Notes: generated by a model not told the origin, from the sequence alone. DNA of 64,000 bases from an uncultured Acidobacteriota bacterium (GCA_951812665.1 CATOST010000032.1:62001-126000); one strand, 5' to 3'; numbered from the stretch's first letter, positions 8,473-17,768 are shown. A program made the numbers and translations.

Positions 8473-9222
8473 ATGTCCAGATTCGAAGGCCGGGTGGCCA
8501 TCGTCACCGGTGCGGCAGAGGGTCTCGGTTTTGGTGTCGCACAATGTCTTGGAAGCGAAGGGGCTCGAATTACCGTCGTCGACGTGAACGCCGATCTCGC
8601 CCGGCGGGCGTCGCGTACCCTCGCCGGGCAGGGAGTGTCATCAAAGGTTGTGATCGGCGACGTGGGGGACGAGGCGACAGCCCGTGACGCGGTCCGGACA
8701 TCCATCGACCTATGGGGGCGCATCGACATACTGGTCAACAATGCAGGTGTCGGGAGCCCTGTTGCCAGGACGTGGGAAATGCCGGTGGAGGAGATGGACC
8801 GCATCTACCGGACCAACCTCCGCGGCGTATTTTCGTTCTGTCATCATGTGATTCCGAACATGATGGAGCGGAACTATGGCCGCATCGTCAACGTCTCCTC
8901 CGCCTCCGGCAAGGAGGGGGTCGCCGGGGCCGTGCCCTATGCCGCGACCAAGGCCGGCGTCATCAGTCTCACCAAATCGATCGGCCTGGAACTGGCGAAA
9001 ACGGGCATTCGCGTGAACTGCGTCACTCCCGGCGCGGTCATGACCCGTTTGCTGGAAAGGCTGACGAAGGAGCGGATTGCCAGCATGATCACTCGGATTC
9101 CCATGGGACGCACCGGGACGGTGTCCGAGGTCGCGGCGCTCGTCGCCTGGCTGGCATCGGAGGAGTGCTCGTACAGCACCGGAGCGGTCTTCGACGTCAG
9201 CGGTGGCCGGACCACCTATTGA
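8473..9222 (+). CDS. SDR-family oxidoreductase, FabG-like
   Basis: 249 residues, the normal length for a classical short-chain dehydrogenase. The cofactor motif TGAAEGLG is at residues 12-19, with Asp in VVDVNA after beta-2, which favours NAD. NNAG is at 89-92, the catalytic Ser lies in VSSASG (141-146), and YAATK gives Tyr156 and Lys160. The C-terminal VFDVSGG matches FabG-type SDRs. It catalyses NAD(P)-dependent alcohol/ketone interconversion; the substrate is not readable. It is followed 24 nt later by an acyltransferase-3 gene, probably co-transcribed. Confidence 0.92.
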   Translation: MSRFEGRVAIVTGAAEGLGFGVAQCLGSEGARITVVDVNADLARRASRTLAGQGVSSKVVIGDVGDEATARDAVRTSIDLWGRIDILVNNAGVGSPVARTWEMPVEEMDRIYRTNLRGVFSFCHHVIPNMMERNYGRIVNVSSASGKEGVAGAVPYAATKAGVISLTKSIGLELAKTGIRVNCVTPGAVMTRLLERLTKERIASMITRIPMGRTGTVSEVAALVAWLASEECSYSTGAVFDVSGGRTTY

Positions 9223-9245
9223 GCAGGAGTGTTAACAGGCGGAGG

Positions 9246-10367
9246 ATGCCGACACTCGGCCGAAAGAGCGGAACCTCGTCGGAGATGACCCGGCTGCACG
9301 ACCTCGACGCGTTGCGCGCCGCAGCCATGCTGCTCGTCGTCGTGTTACACGCGTTGTGTTTCCTGATGCCCTTTTCCGACCTCTGGCCGGCGAAACATCC
9401 GTACGCCGAGGACACGGAACCTCTCTACAACCCCTACGCGTACCTGGGCAGCGGTCTGGTGGGGTTTCTGATGCCGCTGTTCTTCATCCTGAGCGGATAT
9501 TTCTCGGCCCTGCAGTGGCGGCGGCGAGGGCTGGCACAGATGGTTCTGGTTCGCCTCAAGCAGATCGGCCTACCCTTGCTGGCCGGACTGTTCACAGTCA
9601 TCCCGATCACTTACTGGGCGTTCTCGGAAAGTGGCGTCGAGTCGGTCGCCTGGCCGGGGCGCTTCTACCATCTCTGGTTTCTCTGGTACCTGTTGCTGAT
9701 CGTGGGAGCTTTCGCCATCGCCGCCAAGCTGGGCCTGCGGTTTCGTCATCCCCTGTGGTGGCTGCTCGTCGCGGTGCCTGTCGCACCTCAGTACTTCATG
9801 CGCCAGATCCTGGGTGCCGACCTTTCCACCGTCATTGTGCCCGTACCCGCCATACTCGGCTACTACCTGGTGTTTTTCGCGTTTGGAGTCTGGCTTTACC
9901 AACGGCGTGTCGTGGTGCGCCGGTGGTGGGCCACGATGCTCCTCCCGGCTCTTCCGGTGATGCCATTGGCGCTGGTGTTCCTGTATCCCGAGAGGATTGA
10001 ATTCGTTGACCCGGAAGGGGCCTGGGTGCCGGTAGTCGCAGCAGTCTTACAGGTTGCGTATACCTGGCTGGCGTGCTTCGGCATGATGGGACTCTTCCGA
10101 TGGTTGGCTTCGCGAGAGCGGACCTGGGTGCGGTATGTTTCGGACGCATCCTACTGGATCTACCTGGCTCATCTCCCGCTGGTGATCTGGGCGCAGATGC
10201 TGGCCGTGGAAGGGTTGGTCGATCCTCACCTGGCATTCGTGTTGATCTGTGTGACCGTGCCGGGTCTCCTCCTGGCGGTGTATGAATGGGGCGTACGCTA
10301 TACCTGGATCGGGACGATGTTGAACGGCAAGCGAGTCCGCGTTCGCCCCGTGCTTTCAGACGGGTGA
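9246..10367 (+). CDS. Acyltransferase family 3 (OpgC/MdoC-like) membrane protein
   Basis: 373 residues with about ten predicted helices. The N-terminus RLHDLDALRAAAMLLVVVLH contains the Arg and His of the acyltransferase-3 family active site, and GFLMPLFFILSGYFSA is the conserved second helix. Such enzymes move acyl or succinyl groups onto extracytoplasmic sugars, glucans or lipids. The ATG at 9246 follows GGCGGAGG only closely; ATG 9285 (MTRLHDLDALR) is an equally good start and would drop 13 residues. Its 3' end overlaps the convergent MFS gene by 12 bp. Confidence 0.85.
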   Translation: MPTLGRKSGTSSEMTRLHDLDALRAAAMLLVVVLHALCFLMPFSDLWPAKHPYAEDTEPLYNPYAYLGSGLVGFLMPLFFILSGYFSALQWRRRGLAQMVLVRLKQIGLPLLAGLFTVIPITYWAFSESGVESVAWPGRFYHLWFLWYLLLIVGAFAIAAKLGLRFRHPLWWLLVAVPVAPQYFMRQILGADLSTVIVPVPAILGYYLVFFAFGVWLYQRRVVVRRWWATMLLPALPVMPLALVFLYPERIEFVDPEGAWVPVVAAVLQVAYTWLACFGMMGLFRWLASRERTWVRYVSDASYWIYLAHLPLVIWAQMLAVEGLVDPHLAFVLICVTVPGLLLAVYEWGVRYTWIGTMLNGKRVRVRPVLSDG

Positions 10368-11972
10368 CTTTCTGAGAAAGAAGGTAATCGCTACGGCGAC
10401 CGCCATCACCACGGAGCTGACCGCAAACACGTCTCCCACCGCTCCGGACAAAGCGGAATTCAGGTCGGCGAGAAGAGTGTCGGCCATCCGTACGGCGTCG
10501 ACGCCGGCATCGGTGAATTCGGATCTGAGCTCGCCGATGGAGGACGGATCGATCAGCGCCCTTGGGTTGTCGGTTATGGCGTCGAGCCGCCCGGGAGTGA
10601 GGGCAGACTTTGCCGTGTCCGAGACCGTTTCTTCCACCCGCAACGAGAACCTGTGCCTCATCACCGCACCGAGCAGGGCGAGGCCCGTCGTCCCGCCGAT
10701 CAACCTGAAGAAGTGAAGTGCCGAGGTGGCGGTTCCCATGAACCGGTCCGGCACCGAATTCTGAACGGCCACCGCAAAGGTGGACAGTGTCCCTCCCAAC
10801 CCGAGCCCCATGAGCACGATGTATCCCACTGTCCAGGCGAAGCTCGTATTCTCGTTCATGGTGGAGACGAAAACCATGCCCGCGGCCATGCAGCCGGTGC
10901 TGGCCAGACCCTGCCGGCGGTATTGTCCGCCGGATCGGGAGAGCCGTCCGCCGGCCACAATGGAGCCGATGACGATTCCCAGCATCATGGGGGTCAAGAA
11001 GCCGCCGCTTCCGGTCGCGGAAGCGCCCAGGACTGCCTGGAAGAACAGGGGCAGGAAGATGACGCTTCCGAACAGCCCGAACCCGGTCAAAAACGCGACG
11101 ATCGCCGAGATGGAAACCATCCGGTTTCGATATATTTCCAGGGGCATGATGGGGGAATCGGACCTGGATTCCACGACCAGGAATACCGCAGCCATTGCCA
11201 ACCCGAATCCCAGGAGGCCCAGGACCTGCGGTGAAGCCCAATCGTACTGAACGCCTGCCCACGACAGGGCCAGCATCGCGGTCACTACGGAAAGCACCAG
11301 AGCCATCATGCCTGGGTAGTCCAGCTTTCGATCTCCGGCCTCGGGCCTGATGTTGGGGAAGGTGCGAATGATCAACAGGAGCACAGGAATCCCGACTGGA
11401 AGGTTGATCAGAAAGATCCAGTTCCAGGAGAGTTGGTCCGTGATGAATCCCCCCAGACTCGGCCCGATGACCGAGGCCATTCCGAACACGAGGGCGATCA
11501 GTCCTTGAAACCTGCCTCGTTGCCGGGGTGGAAACAGGTCCGGAATGGAACGGAGGCTCATGGTTATGAGGATTCCTCCGCCGATACCCTGCAGGGCTCG
11601 GGAAGCGATCAGCTGATTCATCGACTGGCTGAAGCTGGCCGGTACGGAGGCCACGATGAAGACGACGATTCCCAGAACCAGGAATCCCTTGTGCCCGTAA
11701 ATGTCGGTGAGTCTCCCGGTGATGGGGATGGCCACGGTGGACGCGACGAGATACGCGGCCGCCACCCACGTATAACGGTCGAATCCGCCCAGATCGGCGA
11801 CGATGCGCGGCATGGCGGCGGCCACGACCATCTGGCCCAGTACGGCCAGAAAGGCCGCAGACATCACGCAGATCATCGTCAGTACGATCTGTCTTCTTGG
11901 AGGTTGCACGAAATCGCTTTCCGGCGATCGACGGGTGGCGCCCTGCTCTTCTGAACCGATGCCGTCGTTCAT
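10356..11972 (-). CDS. MFS exporter, DHA2 (EmrB/QacA) family
   Basis: 538 residues, consistent with a 14-helix drug:H+ antiporter. Motif A is seen as GRLTDIYGHKG between TM2 and TM3, and motif C as VIGPSLGGFI in TM5, the antiporter signature. An extracytoplasmic segment near residues 455-500 precedes the last helix, as in other DHA2 members. It exports amphipathic compounds using the proton gradient; the actual drug is unknown. No adaptor (EmrA) or regulator lies next to it. Confidence 0.9.
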   Translation of the reverse strand: MNDGIGSEEQGATRRSPESDFVQPPRRQIVLTMICVMSAAFLAVLGQMVVAAAMPRIVADLGGFDRYTWVAAAYLVASTVAIPITGRLTDIYGHKGFLVLGIVVFIVASVPASFSQSMNQLIASRALQGIGGGILITMSLRSIPDLFPPRQRGRFQGLIALVFGMASVIGPSLGGFITDQLSWNWIFLINLPVGIPVLLLIIRTFPNIRPEAGDRKLDYPGMMALVLSVVTAMLALSWAGVQYDWASPQVLGLLGFGLAMAAVFLVVESRSDSPIMPLEIYRNRMVSISAIVAFLTGFGLFGSVIFLPLFFQAVLGASATGSGGFLTPMMLGIVIGSIVAGGRLSRSGGQYRRQGLASTGCMAAGMVFVSTMNENTSFAWTVGYIVLMGLGLGGTLSTFAVAVQNSVPDRFMGTATSALHFFRLIGGTTGLALLGAVMRHRFSLRVEETVSDTAKSALTPGRLDAITDNPRALIDPSSIGELRSEFTDAGVDAVRMADTLLADLNSALSGAVGDVFAVSSVVMAVAVAITFFLRKSPV

Positions 11973-12127
11973 TTTTTGCTGCTCGCTTTCCCTCCCGCGG
12001 AACTCCGTTGCGGGCTATCACCATACCTTTGAAGACCCGGTTCTCACACGGGTACAGGGGAGAGAATTTGTCTGCAAGACTCAGGATCGGACTGCGCGGC
12101 AGTTGGCGACAGGGTCCGACGATGGCG

Positions 12128-12958
12128 CTACATCTTCTCGGCGACGATACCGATCACGGGTGGGGCAAACAGGAACGTGCCCGGATCCCGCTCCCGATCC
12201 CGCCACTCGGCTTCAAACGCAAGACGTTCCGACTCCGTCAAGAAGCCGGTTTCGACCAACTGTGGCAGGTAGTTGGAGAAAAACTGCGTCGGCCATTTCC
12301 AGAAACTTGTGCCGGGCCTGATGAACCGCACGAGCGGGACCAAGTCGACCAAACGGCAACCCGAAGCCGCGACCAGTCCCGGCAGCCGGTCGCCGATGTT
12401 GAGATCACCGCCGCTGCTCGCAAAGCTCTCGTAGACCGCCGCGCGGGCGCGTTCGAATGCCGGGCTCCGTGGCAGCAGCGTCATCGCGTCGTAGTTCAGG
12501 AAGTCCCAGGCCACCAGGCGGCCACCGGGCCGCAAACCGGTTACGATCCGGTCGATGACGGTAGCCGGATCGGACAGAAAGCAGAAGAGCCAGCGCACGA
12601 AGGCGCCGTCCAGTGAGGCCGGTTCCAGCCGCAGCATCTCGGCCCGCTCCACGCGCGCGGTGATTTGCTCGAATCCGAGCCGTTTCGCTTCGCGGGTCAG
12701 CCTGCCGATGAAACGCACCGACTCGTCGACGGCGAGCACCCGGCCTCTTTCGCCGACCCGCTCCCCCAGCTCGAGGGTGGCGAATCCCGGTCCGCAGCCG
12801 AGATCGAGCAGCCGTGCACCCGGTCCGAATCCGGCACGGTCCCAGAGGTCGCGCGCCGCCCCTGCCCACAATCGGTGTTGAGTCTCCAGGCGCCATTCCT
12901 CCGCCGCATCGGTGCCAAGCAGATACGGTTCGTCCGACTCGAGGTGCTTGTCCATCAT
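12128..12958 (-). CDS. Class I SAM-dependent methyltransferase
   Basis: 276 residues. The SAM-binding motif I is LDLGCGPG (51-58), followed by the acidic ligand in VLAVDESVRFI and by motif IV/V-like SLDGAFVRWLFCFLSDP and LRPGGRLVAWDFLNY. A long upstream extension of this frame has no signal peptide and biased composition, so I take the double ATG at 12958/12955, with AAGGAA just upstream. The substrate is unknown; methyltransferases with this WDF/NYD pattern are mostly small-molecule O- or C-methyltransferases. It sits 16 nt downstream of the PIN toxin, on the same strand. Confidence 0.85.
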   Translation of the reverse strand: MMDKHLESDEPYLLGTDAAEEWRLETQHRLWAGAARDLWDRAGFGPGARLLDLGCGPGFATLELGERVGERGRVLAVDESVRFIGRLTREAKRLGFEQITARVERAEMLRLEPASLDGAFVRWLFCFLSDPATVIDRIVTGLRPGGRLVAWDFLNYDAMTLLPRSPAFERARAAVYESFASSGGDLNIGDRLPGLVAASGCRLVDLVPLVRFIRPGTSFWKWPTQFFSNYLPQLVETGFLTESERLAFEAEWRDRERDPGTFLFAPPVIGIVAEKM

Positions 12959-12974
12959 TTCCTTCACGGTGCTT

Positions 12975-13403
12975 TCATTGTTCTCGCGAGGTGCACGTCG
13001 GAATCGCGAGCCCTTCGGATCGTCCGGCGGCGCTGAGCCGACGGTCCAGGGTTGCAAGAGGCAAATGCAACCGGACCGCCAGTTCGAGATACGTGGCATC
13101 GTAGACGGAGAGTTGGTGCTCCGTCGCCAGTTCAAGCGCAACATTCCAGACGCGGGACGTGGAAATCGGATCGATTTCGATCGGCAGTGCATCGAGAATT
13201 GCGTGAATTCGGGGCCAATCGCCCCTGGTGATCCGGCCCCGACGAGTCGCGATGAGGAGCACGTTTCCAACTTCGACGGGCCAGAGGGACGGAACGAACG
13301 CCTTCCCCTCGATCAGCGATTCCCTTAGCTGATTCGTCGATTCCGTGGCCTCGTCGGGAAAGATCCACGCCATGGTCACCGAGCAATCGAGTACGAACGC
13401 CAT
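12975..13403 (-). CDS. PIN-domain ribonuclease toxin (VapC-like)
   Basis: 142 residues. The four acidic PIN residues are present: Asp6 (VLDCSV), Glu44 (WPVEVGNVL), Asp102 (VYDATYLELA) and Asp120 (LATLD), which hold Mg2+ for RNA cleavage. The ATG at 13403 overlaps the antitoxin stop by one nucleotide (TGATG), so translation is coupled. The pair forms a type II toxin-antitoxin module that probably cuts tRNA or rRNA when free. Family assignment is strong; the RNA target is unknown. Confidence 0.92.
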   Translation of the reverse strand: MAFVLDCSVTMAWIFPDEATESTNQLRESLIEGKAFVPSLWPVEVGNVLLIATRRGRITRGDWPRIHAILDALPIEIDPISTSRVWNVALELATEHQLSVYDATYLELAVRLHLPLATLDRRLSAAGRSEGLAIPTCTSREQ

Positions 13404-13645
13404 CAATACTTGCGTCCCTCCTCGATCATCTGACGGACAGAGAGGCCAGCCAAGCTATGGGTCTCCTGAAACGCCTTCATACGATCGATCGCATCCCGGA
13501 TTTTTCCGGCGTCACGTGGTCTGAACGGAATCAACTCCGCCACCGGGCGATTGTGCTTCGTGATGACGAATCGTTCCCCCTCCTGCACGCGTTTCAACAA
13601 CCGCGACAGGTTCGTTTTGGCTTCGAATGCGCCCACTTCAGACAT
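13403..13645 (-). CDS. Phd/YefM-type antitoxin
   Basis: 80 residues. The N-terminus MSEVGAFEAKTNLSRLLKRV and the following GERFVITKHNRPVAELIP match the Phd/YefM DNA-binding fold; the C-terminal tail (about 50-80) would wrap the toxin. ATG 13645 has GGAGG (13654-13658 on the other strand) 8 nt upstream. It precedes the PIN toxin with a 1-nt overlap. It likely binds the palindrome at 13679-13703 together with the toxin to repress the operon. Confidence 0.9.
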   Translation of the reverse strand: MSEVGAFEAKTNLSRLLKRVQEGERFVITKHNRPVAELIPFRPRDAGKIRDAIDRMKAFQETHSLAGLSVRQMIEEGRKY

Positions 13646-13678
13646 TCGACAATCCTCCAATATTCGCCCGGCAAGGAA

Positions 13679-13703
13679 ATAAACTATACTCAGACTAGTT
13701 TAT
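13679..13703 (-). promoter_or_regulatory. Palindromic operator of the Phd/PIN operon
   Basis: ATAAACTA (13679-13686), nine bases, TAGTTTAT (13696-13703): a perfect 8-bp inverted repeat 33 bp upstream of the antitoxin ATG, in an AT-rich patch. On the minus strand, TATAGT at the proximal arm could be the -10. Position and symmetry fit autorepression by the antitoxin-toxin complex. Confidence 0.65.
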
Positions 13704-13741
13704 ATGTGTGCTGTTTTCAATCCGCCGTCCGGAAATGTCGG

Positions 13742-14461
13742 CTATTTCCTCTGCGGACCCGTCACGTCCCACCACATTCCGCCGTTGTTCGTCTTGAGCA
13801 CGCCCCCCTCCCCCCCGTAGTAGAGGGTCGGTGGAGTGGTCTTCGGATCAAAGACCAGCGTCCAGGTTCGGTTGGACCATTGCAGTCCGGCCGGCCGGAA
13901 GCGGGAACCTCCGTCGATGCTTCGGTAGACGCCCTTAGTCGTCCCTGCGTAGACGTGACCCGGTGCGGTGGGGTCCACGGCCAATGCCAGGATGTGCTGA
14001 GTGAGAGGCTCTTGCCCCGAATTCCAGCTCTGTCCCCCGTCCGTGGATTTGAAGACGCCGGCAGAGCGGGTCGCTGCGTAGAGGACGGCGGGATTCGACG
14101 GATCGATGGCGATGGCTCGAACGTCGATGTCGTATAGGCCGTTCCGATTCGCCGACCAGAATTCCCCGCCGTCCGTCGACTTGTAGACTCCGTGCCAAGT
14201 GCCTGCGTAGAGTACTTGCGGCTTCGACCTGTCCAGGACGATGGCGCGCGGGGAAAGCGCCTCGAGGCCGCGCGAGGGCCAGTTGTCCTTGCCGCCCGAG
14301 GTCGTTTTGCAGAGGCCCTTGGCGGCGCCCGCGTACAGGGTTCCGGGATTCGTCGGGTGTAGCGCGATCACCTGCGTCTCGCCGCCGCCTGGCGAACCCA
14401 TCTGCGCCAAGGCCATGACCTGGGACGAAACCGCTGCAAGGGCGAGCAGCAGAACTCTCAT
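13742..14461 (-). CDS. Secreted Asp-box (BNR) beta-propeller protein
   Basis: 239 residues with a signal peptide (MRVLLLALAAVSSQVMALAQ). At least four repeats of the type LYAGT..G(V/L)(Y/F)KS(T/I)DGG..W follow: YAGTWHGVYKSTDGGEFW, YAATRSAGVFKSTDGGQSW, YAGTTKGVYRSIDGG and YYGGEGGVLKTNNGGMWW, each giving an Asp-box. It is too short for a full seven-bladed propeller, so it may be an incomplete fold or assemble with a partner. The start at ATG 14461 is set by the signal peptide. It lies 5 nt downstream of the broken toroid-type gene and is probably co-transcribed with it. Confidence 0.8.
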   Translation of the reverse strand: MRVLLLALAAVSSQVMALAQMGSPGGGETQVIALHPTNPGTLYAGAAKGLCKTTSGGKDNWPSRGLEALSPRAIVLDRSKPQVLYAGTWHGVYKSTDGGEFWSANRNGLYDIDVRAIAIDPSNPAVLYAATRSAGVFKSTDGGQSWNSGQEPLTQHILALAVDPTAPGHVYAGTTKGVYRSIDGGSRFRPAGLQWSNRTWTLVFDPKTTPPTLYYGGEGGVLKTNNGGMWWDVTGPQRK

Positions 14462-14466
14462 TGGAG

Positions 14467-16140
14467 TCACTCCCACCCATCCCACGGAAAGGAATATCGA
14501 GGTGTCAACGCGAATCGATCGAGTCCGATCTTGAGAGTGATTCCCGTCCCGGGTTCGAGGTCGAAGTAACGGACGTACGAATGCAACATCTCTCCGCGCT
14601 TGTGTACCGGGAGTCCTGCAATTGTGAGCCGCACCAGGTTCTCCGTCGGCAGGGGCTCGAGTGCGAGCCAGTGCGCGTCGTACCAGGTTTCGGGGTCCCC
14701 GTGCTCATTGAGGATCCGCGCAAGCCGGTGCTGGACGAATTTCAGGTCCCGGCGGAAGGCGTCGACCGGAAACTGCGGATTGTTTCCCTGAACGAAGCAT
14801 GCCCACCCCAGGTCGGGGTCGTTGAGTTCGCCGCGCCCCTTTTCGAGCTCGGCGAGGCGCTCGACCTGATCCCAATCCTGCTCCGACTGTGACATGTGCC
14901 AAAGCTGTAGGTACGGGGATGGCGGCTCTTTCGTGAAGTGGTGCCACTTGCGGCGGCTGTCGTACCGGATGGGCACCATGGAGACGCCGTCCCGGATCTC
15001 CCCGCGTGTCCGCATCACTCGCGCCTGGCTCCGGGGCAGGTCCAGCCAACGCTGCTCACCTGTCATCAGGAGAGCCACCTTGGATGCGGTCAGGGTGGCC
15101 AGCACGATGTCGGTGCCGCCCCGCGGCCATTTCCAGCCATAGTACCCACCCCACCAGTGGCCTCCGGTGTACTCCCCGATCTTCCCGCTGAGGCCGACGT
15201 TGTCAGGGGTGATCCCGTCGTTCAATTCTGTGAGCTCGATCCATTTGCTCACGTAGTCGACGATCCACCGGCGGTACTTCTCGTCCCCCGTATAAAGGAA
15301 TGCGTTGGCGACCAAAGGCACTGCTGTGAGATTGATGGGAACGTCTCCCCGTGCCATGCGGTCGCTCATGGTCTCGACGATCCGCCCGAACTGGTCGTCC
15401 CCGGGACCATCGTTGATCCATCCAGTGGGGGAGCTCACTCCCGGGATGTCGTCGAAGGGCAGGTGGTAATAGACGAGGTTCGCGTTCGTCGGAATCCAGT
15501 CGCGCTTGGTCCATTGCAGCTTCGGACCACGGCTGCCCGTCATCGAAGCCCGCATCAATCTTTGCTCAGGGTCGTAGTTGGGCGCTTCGGGGTCCTCGCC
15601 GGTGTACATCGCCGCGAAGCGGATCGACCGGTCCCGAAAGGCTCTGTCATGCGGGTCCGCCATCCCCAAGGGGTAGAAGGACACGTAGCCCTCCCCGTGG
15701 TGCATCCAGTCCCAGTTGCCGTCGAATTCGCGGTAGATCTGGCCGTACCGTGTGAATTGCCGCGTGATGCCTTCCTAAACCCGGCGGTGGAGGATATCCA
15801 GCTCCTTCGAGCCTCCGAGCACGTGGTGGAGAGAGAAGCCGCGGAACCCCTCGTAGGCATCGTCCGAGGAGTTCATTCCACCCTCGTACCGTTCCTTCCA
15901 TCGCAATCTGCCGTCGGGGCGGGTGTAGGCCTTGACGAACTCGACCCCGGCGCGATCCAGCGTTTCGATCAGGTGACGCTGCAAGACAGCCCAGGTGGGG
16001 GCCGGACGTGGCACGTCAGCGCGGATGACGGGAATTCCCGAAAGGGGCTCGCCGCTGCCGGCGGCGAACGCACCCGATGCGAGGACAGCAAACTGCATCG
16101 CCGCGGCAGCCTGTAGCAGGAAGCGTCGCCGACTCGTCAT
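14467..16140 (-). pseudogene. Secreted alpha/alpha-toroid-like protein interrupted by an in-frame TAG
   Basis: One frame of 557 codons from ATG 16140 to TGA 14467 is interrupted only by TAG at 15775-15777 (codon 122); reading resumes in the same frame (EGITRQFTRYGQIYREFDGN). A Tat-like signal (TSRRRFLLQAAAA) starts the protein. Upstream and downstream parts both match the intact relative at 32778-34217, for example EDPEAPNYDP, GSRGPKL and the FLYTGDEKYRRWIVDYVSKW helix. The most likely ancestral codon is CAG. The helical repeats with Trp/Tyr-rich turns suggest an (alpha/alpha) barrel as in polysaccharide lyases or N-acylglucosamine epimerases; function is unknown. It is probably non-functional unless the TAG is a sequencing error. 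Confidence 0.7.
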
Positions 16141-16378
16141 AGCGGGAATCGACAGTCAAACTACCACTTTTGCAATTCCTTTTCCGGGTGCAGCCCAGTG
16201 GCACGCCCAGCATCGCTCCGCTTCGCGACCTTCCGGATGCCGTGTGTGGCAGCGTCCATTCCATACTCGGCAATCCAGGATAGATTGACTTTGATTTCGG
16301 TAGGGCGAGGGCGCCGTGCTCTCGCTTCGTAGCCAATTCTTGCGGACCGGGCAGCGCCCTTGGCCAGTCCGGCTTGGC
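16141..16378. other. Spacer with a possible cytochrome c-like remnant
   Basis: This gap separates the toroid pseudogene from the tandem Tat genes. On the minus strand, one frame ending at the stop 16156-16158 encodes RCHTRHPEGREAERCWACHW followed by AAPGKGIAKVVV; CWACH is a CxxCH heme-attachment motif. No start codon or second heme site supports a complete gene, so it is at best the tail of a decayed c-type cytochrome. Confidence 0.25.
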
Positions 16379-17641
16379 TCAGCTTCGCCAGAATTGCGAC
16401 TCCCGGGGGGCTTGGTAGCTCACCGACAAGTGGGGCGTCTCGAGAGTTTTTCCGTCTTGGGAGAGTGACCGAACCCCGGCCTCGACCATGCCGGAAGTGA
16501 GCAGCGTCCGTTCCGCCGGATAGGGGGCATTTCCGGTCAGCACCATTTCCTCCACCTTGGACATCAGGGCCGCTGAATAAACGACGTTGGGACTCGGGGG
16601 AAGGTAGAACAGGGTAGAGAGAAGCTCCGCGCGATCCGAGAGCCGGGCGGCGAAGCTGAAGTCTCCGACCAGGCCGTTCAAGAGCAGCATGGTGGCCTTC
16701 AATCCATCGTTGTACTGGAAACGGTAAACGACCGGTTCCTCCACCCATTGCCGGATCTGCTCAGAGCTGGGATACCGGTGGTTCACGTCTTCCGCCTGAG
16801 TGAGCGTGTGGCTGCGGGAGAGGCACGAGTGGAACAGTTGCGGATCCCAGCCTCCGCCGTCAAAGGAGCCTTTTCCCATGGCGTCCCAGACCGGATCGCC
16901 CCGCAGTCCCTGGAACCAGGCGACTCCGGTTTCACCGCCGCGGCGGCGTTCGGCCATGCACTGGATCGTTTCCAGGGCATGGAAGTCGTAGCTGTCCACG
17001 CCACCCATGGCCACGCACATCACTTCCTCGACCTTGGCGCCGTAGGGCATGTCAAGGTCCGGCATTCTCCAGGTGACGGGCAACGATGAACCGGCCAGAA
17101 ACGGAAGCCCCATGGATCGGGCCGTGTCGACCATTTCCTTGGCCCAGGCCCATTTCCAGGAAAGATGTTTGTCATTGAAGACGGGTACCGCAAGACTGTC
17201 CTGCTTGAAGACTTCTGCGATCTCCTTGAAGAATTCGTAGCGGGGATAGAGCGTTTGGCCCCGGTCGTTGACCGGGTATTTTCCGTGTTCGCCGATCAAG
17301 AGAACGACGTCGACGGCCAGTTTGTCGCCGCCGCAGCGTAGAGCCTCGGCGATGGTGGGATAGATGCGGAACCCGAACTCCCGCGCCCGTTGACGGCTCA
17401 GGTCGTTCTTCGGTTCCTGGTCCACATAGGCCGAAACCAGTTCGATCGGAGACCGGTGCCACCGTCCCTCCATGGGGTATCCCGCCAGGAATCGCTCCCC
17501 CATGTGCCAGGCATGGGACCGGAATCGCCATTCGGTGGTCACGAGAGCCAGACGCTTGGCTTGCCTCGGCTTGGTCCAAAGTAGAGGCGCGGCCGCCAGG
17601 CTGCTCCCCAGGGCTCCGATGAAGGTGCGTCGCTGGATCAT
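16379..17641 (-). CDS. Tat-exported protein of unknown function, tandem copy A
   Basis: 420 residues. RRTFIG (4-9) and the following hydrophobic stretch form a Tat signal, so the protein folds before export. The mature part has no motif I can name. Conserved islands shared with copy B are SHAWH, RFLAGYP, SAYVDQ, PTIAEALRCGGDKLAVDVVL, LIGEHGKYPVND, FNDKHLSWKW and GGVDSYD, rich in His, Asp and Glu, which suggests a metal-dependent or Rossmann-like enzyme. ATG 17641 has GGAG upstream. Copy B lies 127 bp upstream on the same strand. The family occurs mainly in Acidobacteriota and Planctomycetota as far as I recall. Confidence 0.85.
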   Translation of the reverse strand: MIQRRTFIGALGSSLAAAPLLWTKPRQAKRLALVTTEWRFRSHAWHMGERFLAGYPMEGRWHRSPIELVSAYVDQEPKNDLSRQRAREFGFRIYPTIAEALRCGGDKLAVDVVLLIGEHGKYPVNDRGQTLYPRYEFFKEIAEVFKQDSLAVPVFNDKHLSWKWAWAKEMVDTARSMGLPFLAGSSLPVTWRMPDLDMPYGAKVEEVMCVAMGGVDSYDFHALETIQCMAERRRGGETGVAWFQGLRGDPVWDAMGKGSFDGGGWDPQLFHSCLSRSHTLTQAEDVNHRYPSSEQIRQWVEEPVVYRFQYNDGLKATMLLLNGLVGDFSFAARLSDRAELLSTLFYLPPSPNVVYSAALMSKVEEMVLTGNAPYPAERTLLTSGMVEAGVRSLSQDGKTLETPHLSVSYQAPRESQFWRS

Positions 17642-17768
17642 CGTCGGATCTCCGTCAGGTCAATTTCGAGTGTGCCACGCACTCAGGTTTCTCAGTCGCC
17701 TCATCTGATCGGGTCGATGTTCGAAGAGCCTTCTACCGGGCCGACGGGACCCTTCGACGCTCTCCCCC

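Noticed and set aside
9832-12024. Very long minus-strand frame (730 codons) overlapping the acyltransferase and MFS genes
   Set aside because: Its product is Arg/Gly/His-rich without hydrophobic or motif structure, while the two overlapping frames encode well-recognised membrane proteins. Such antisense frames are common in GC-rich DNA.
15775-15777. TAG read as pyrrolysine
   Set aside because: No pylT/PylS or other evidence of TAG recoding is seen, and the protein family has no known pyrrolysine. A nonsense change or error is simpler.
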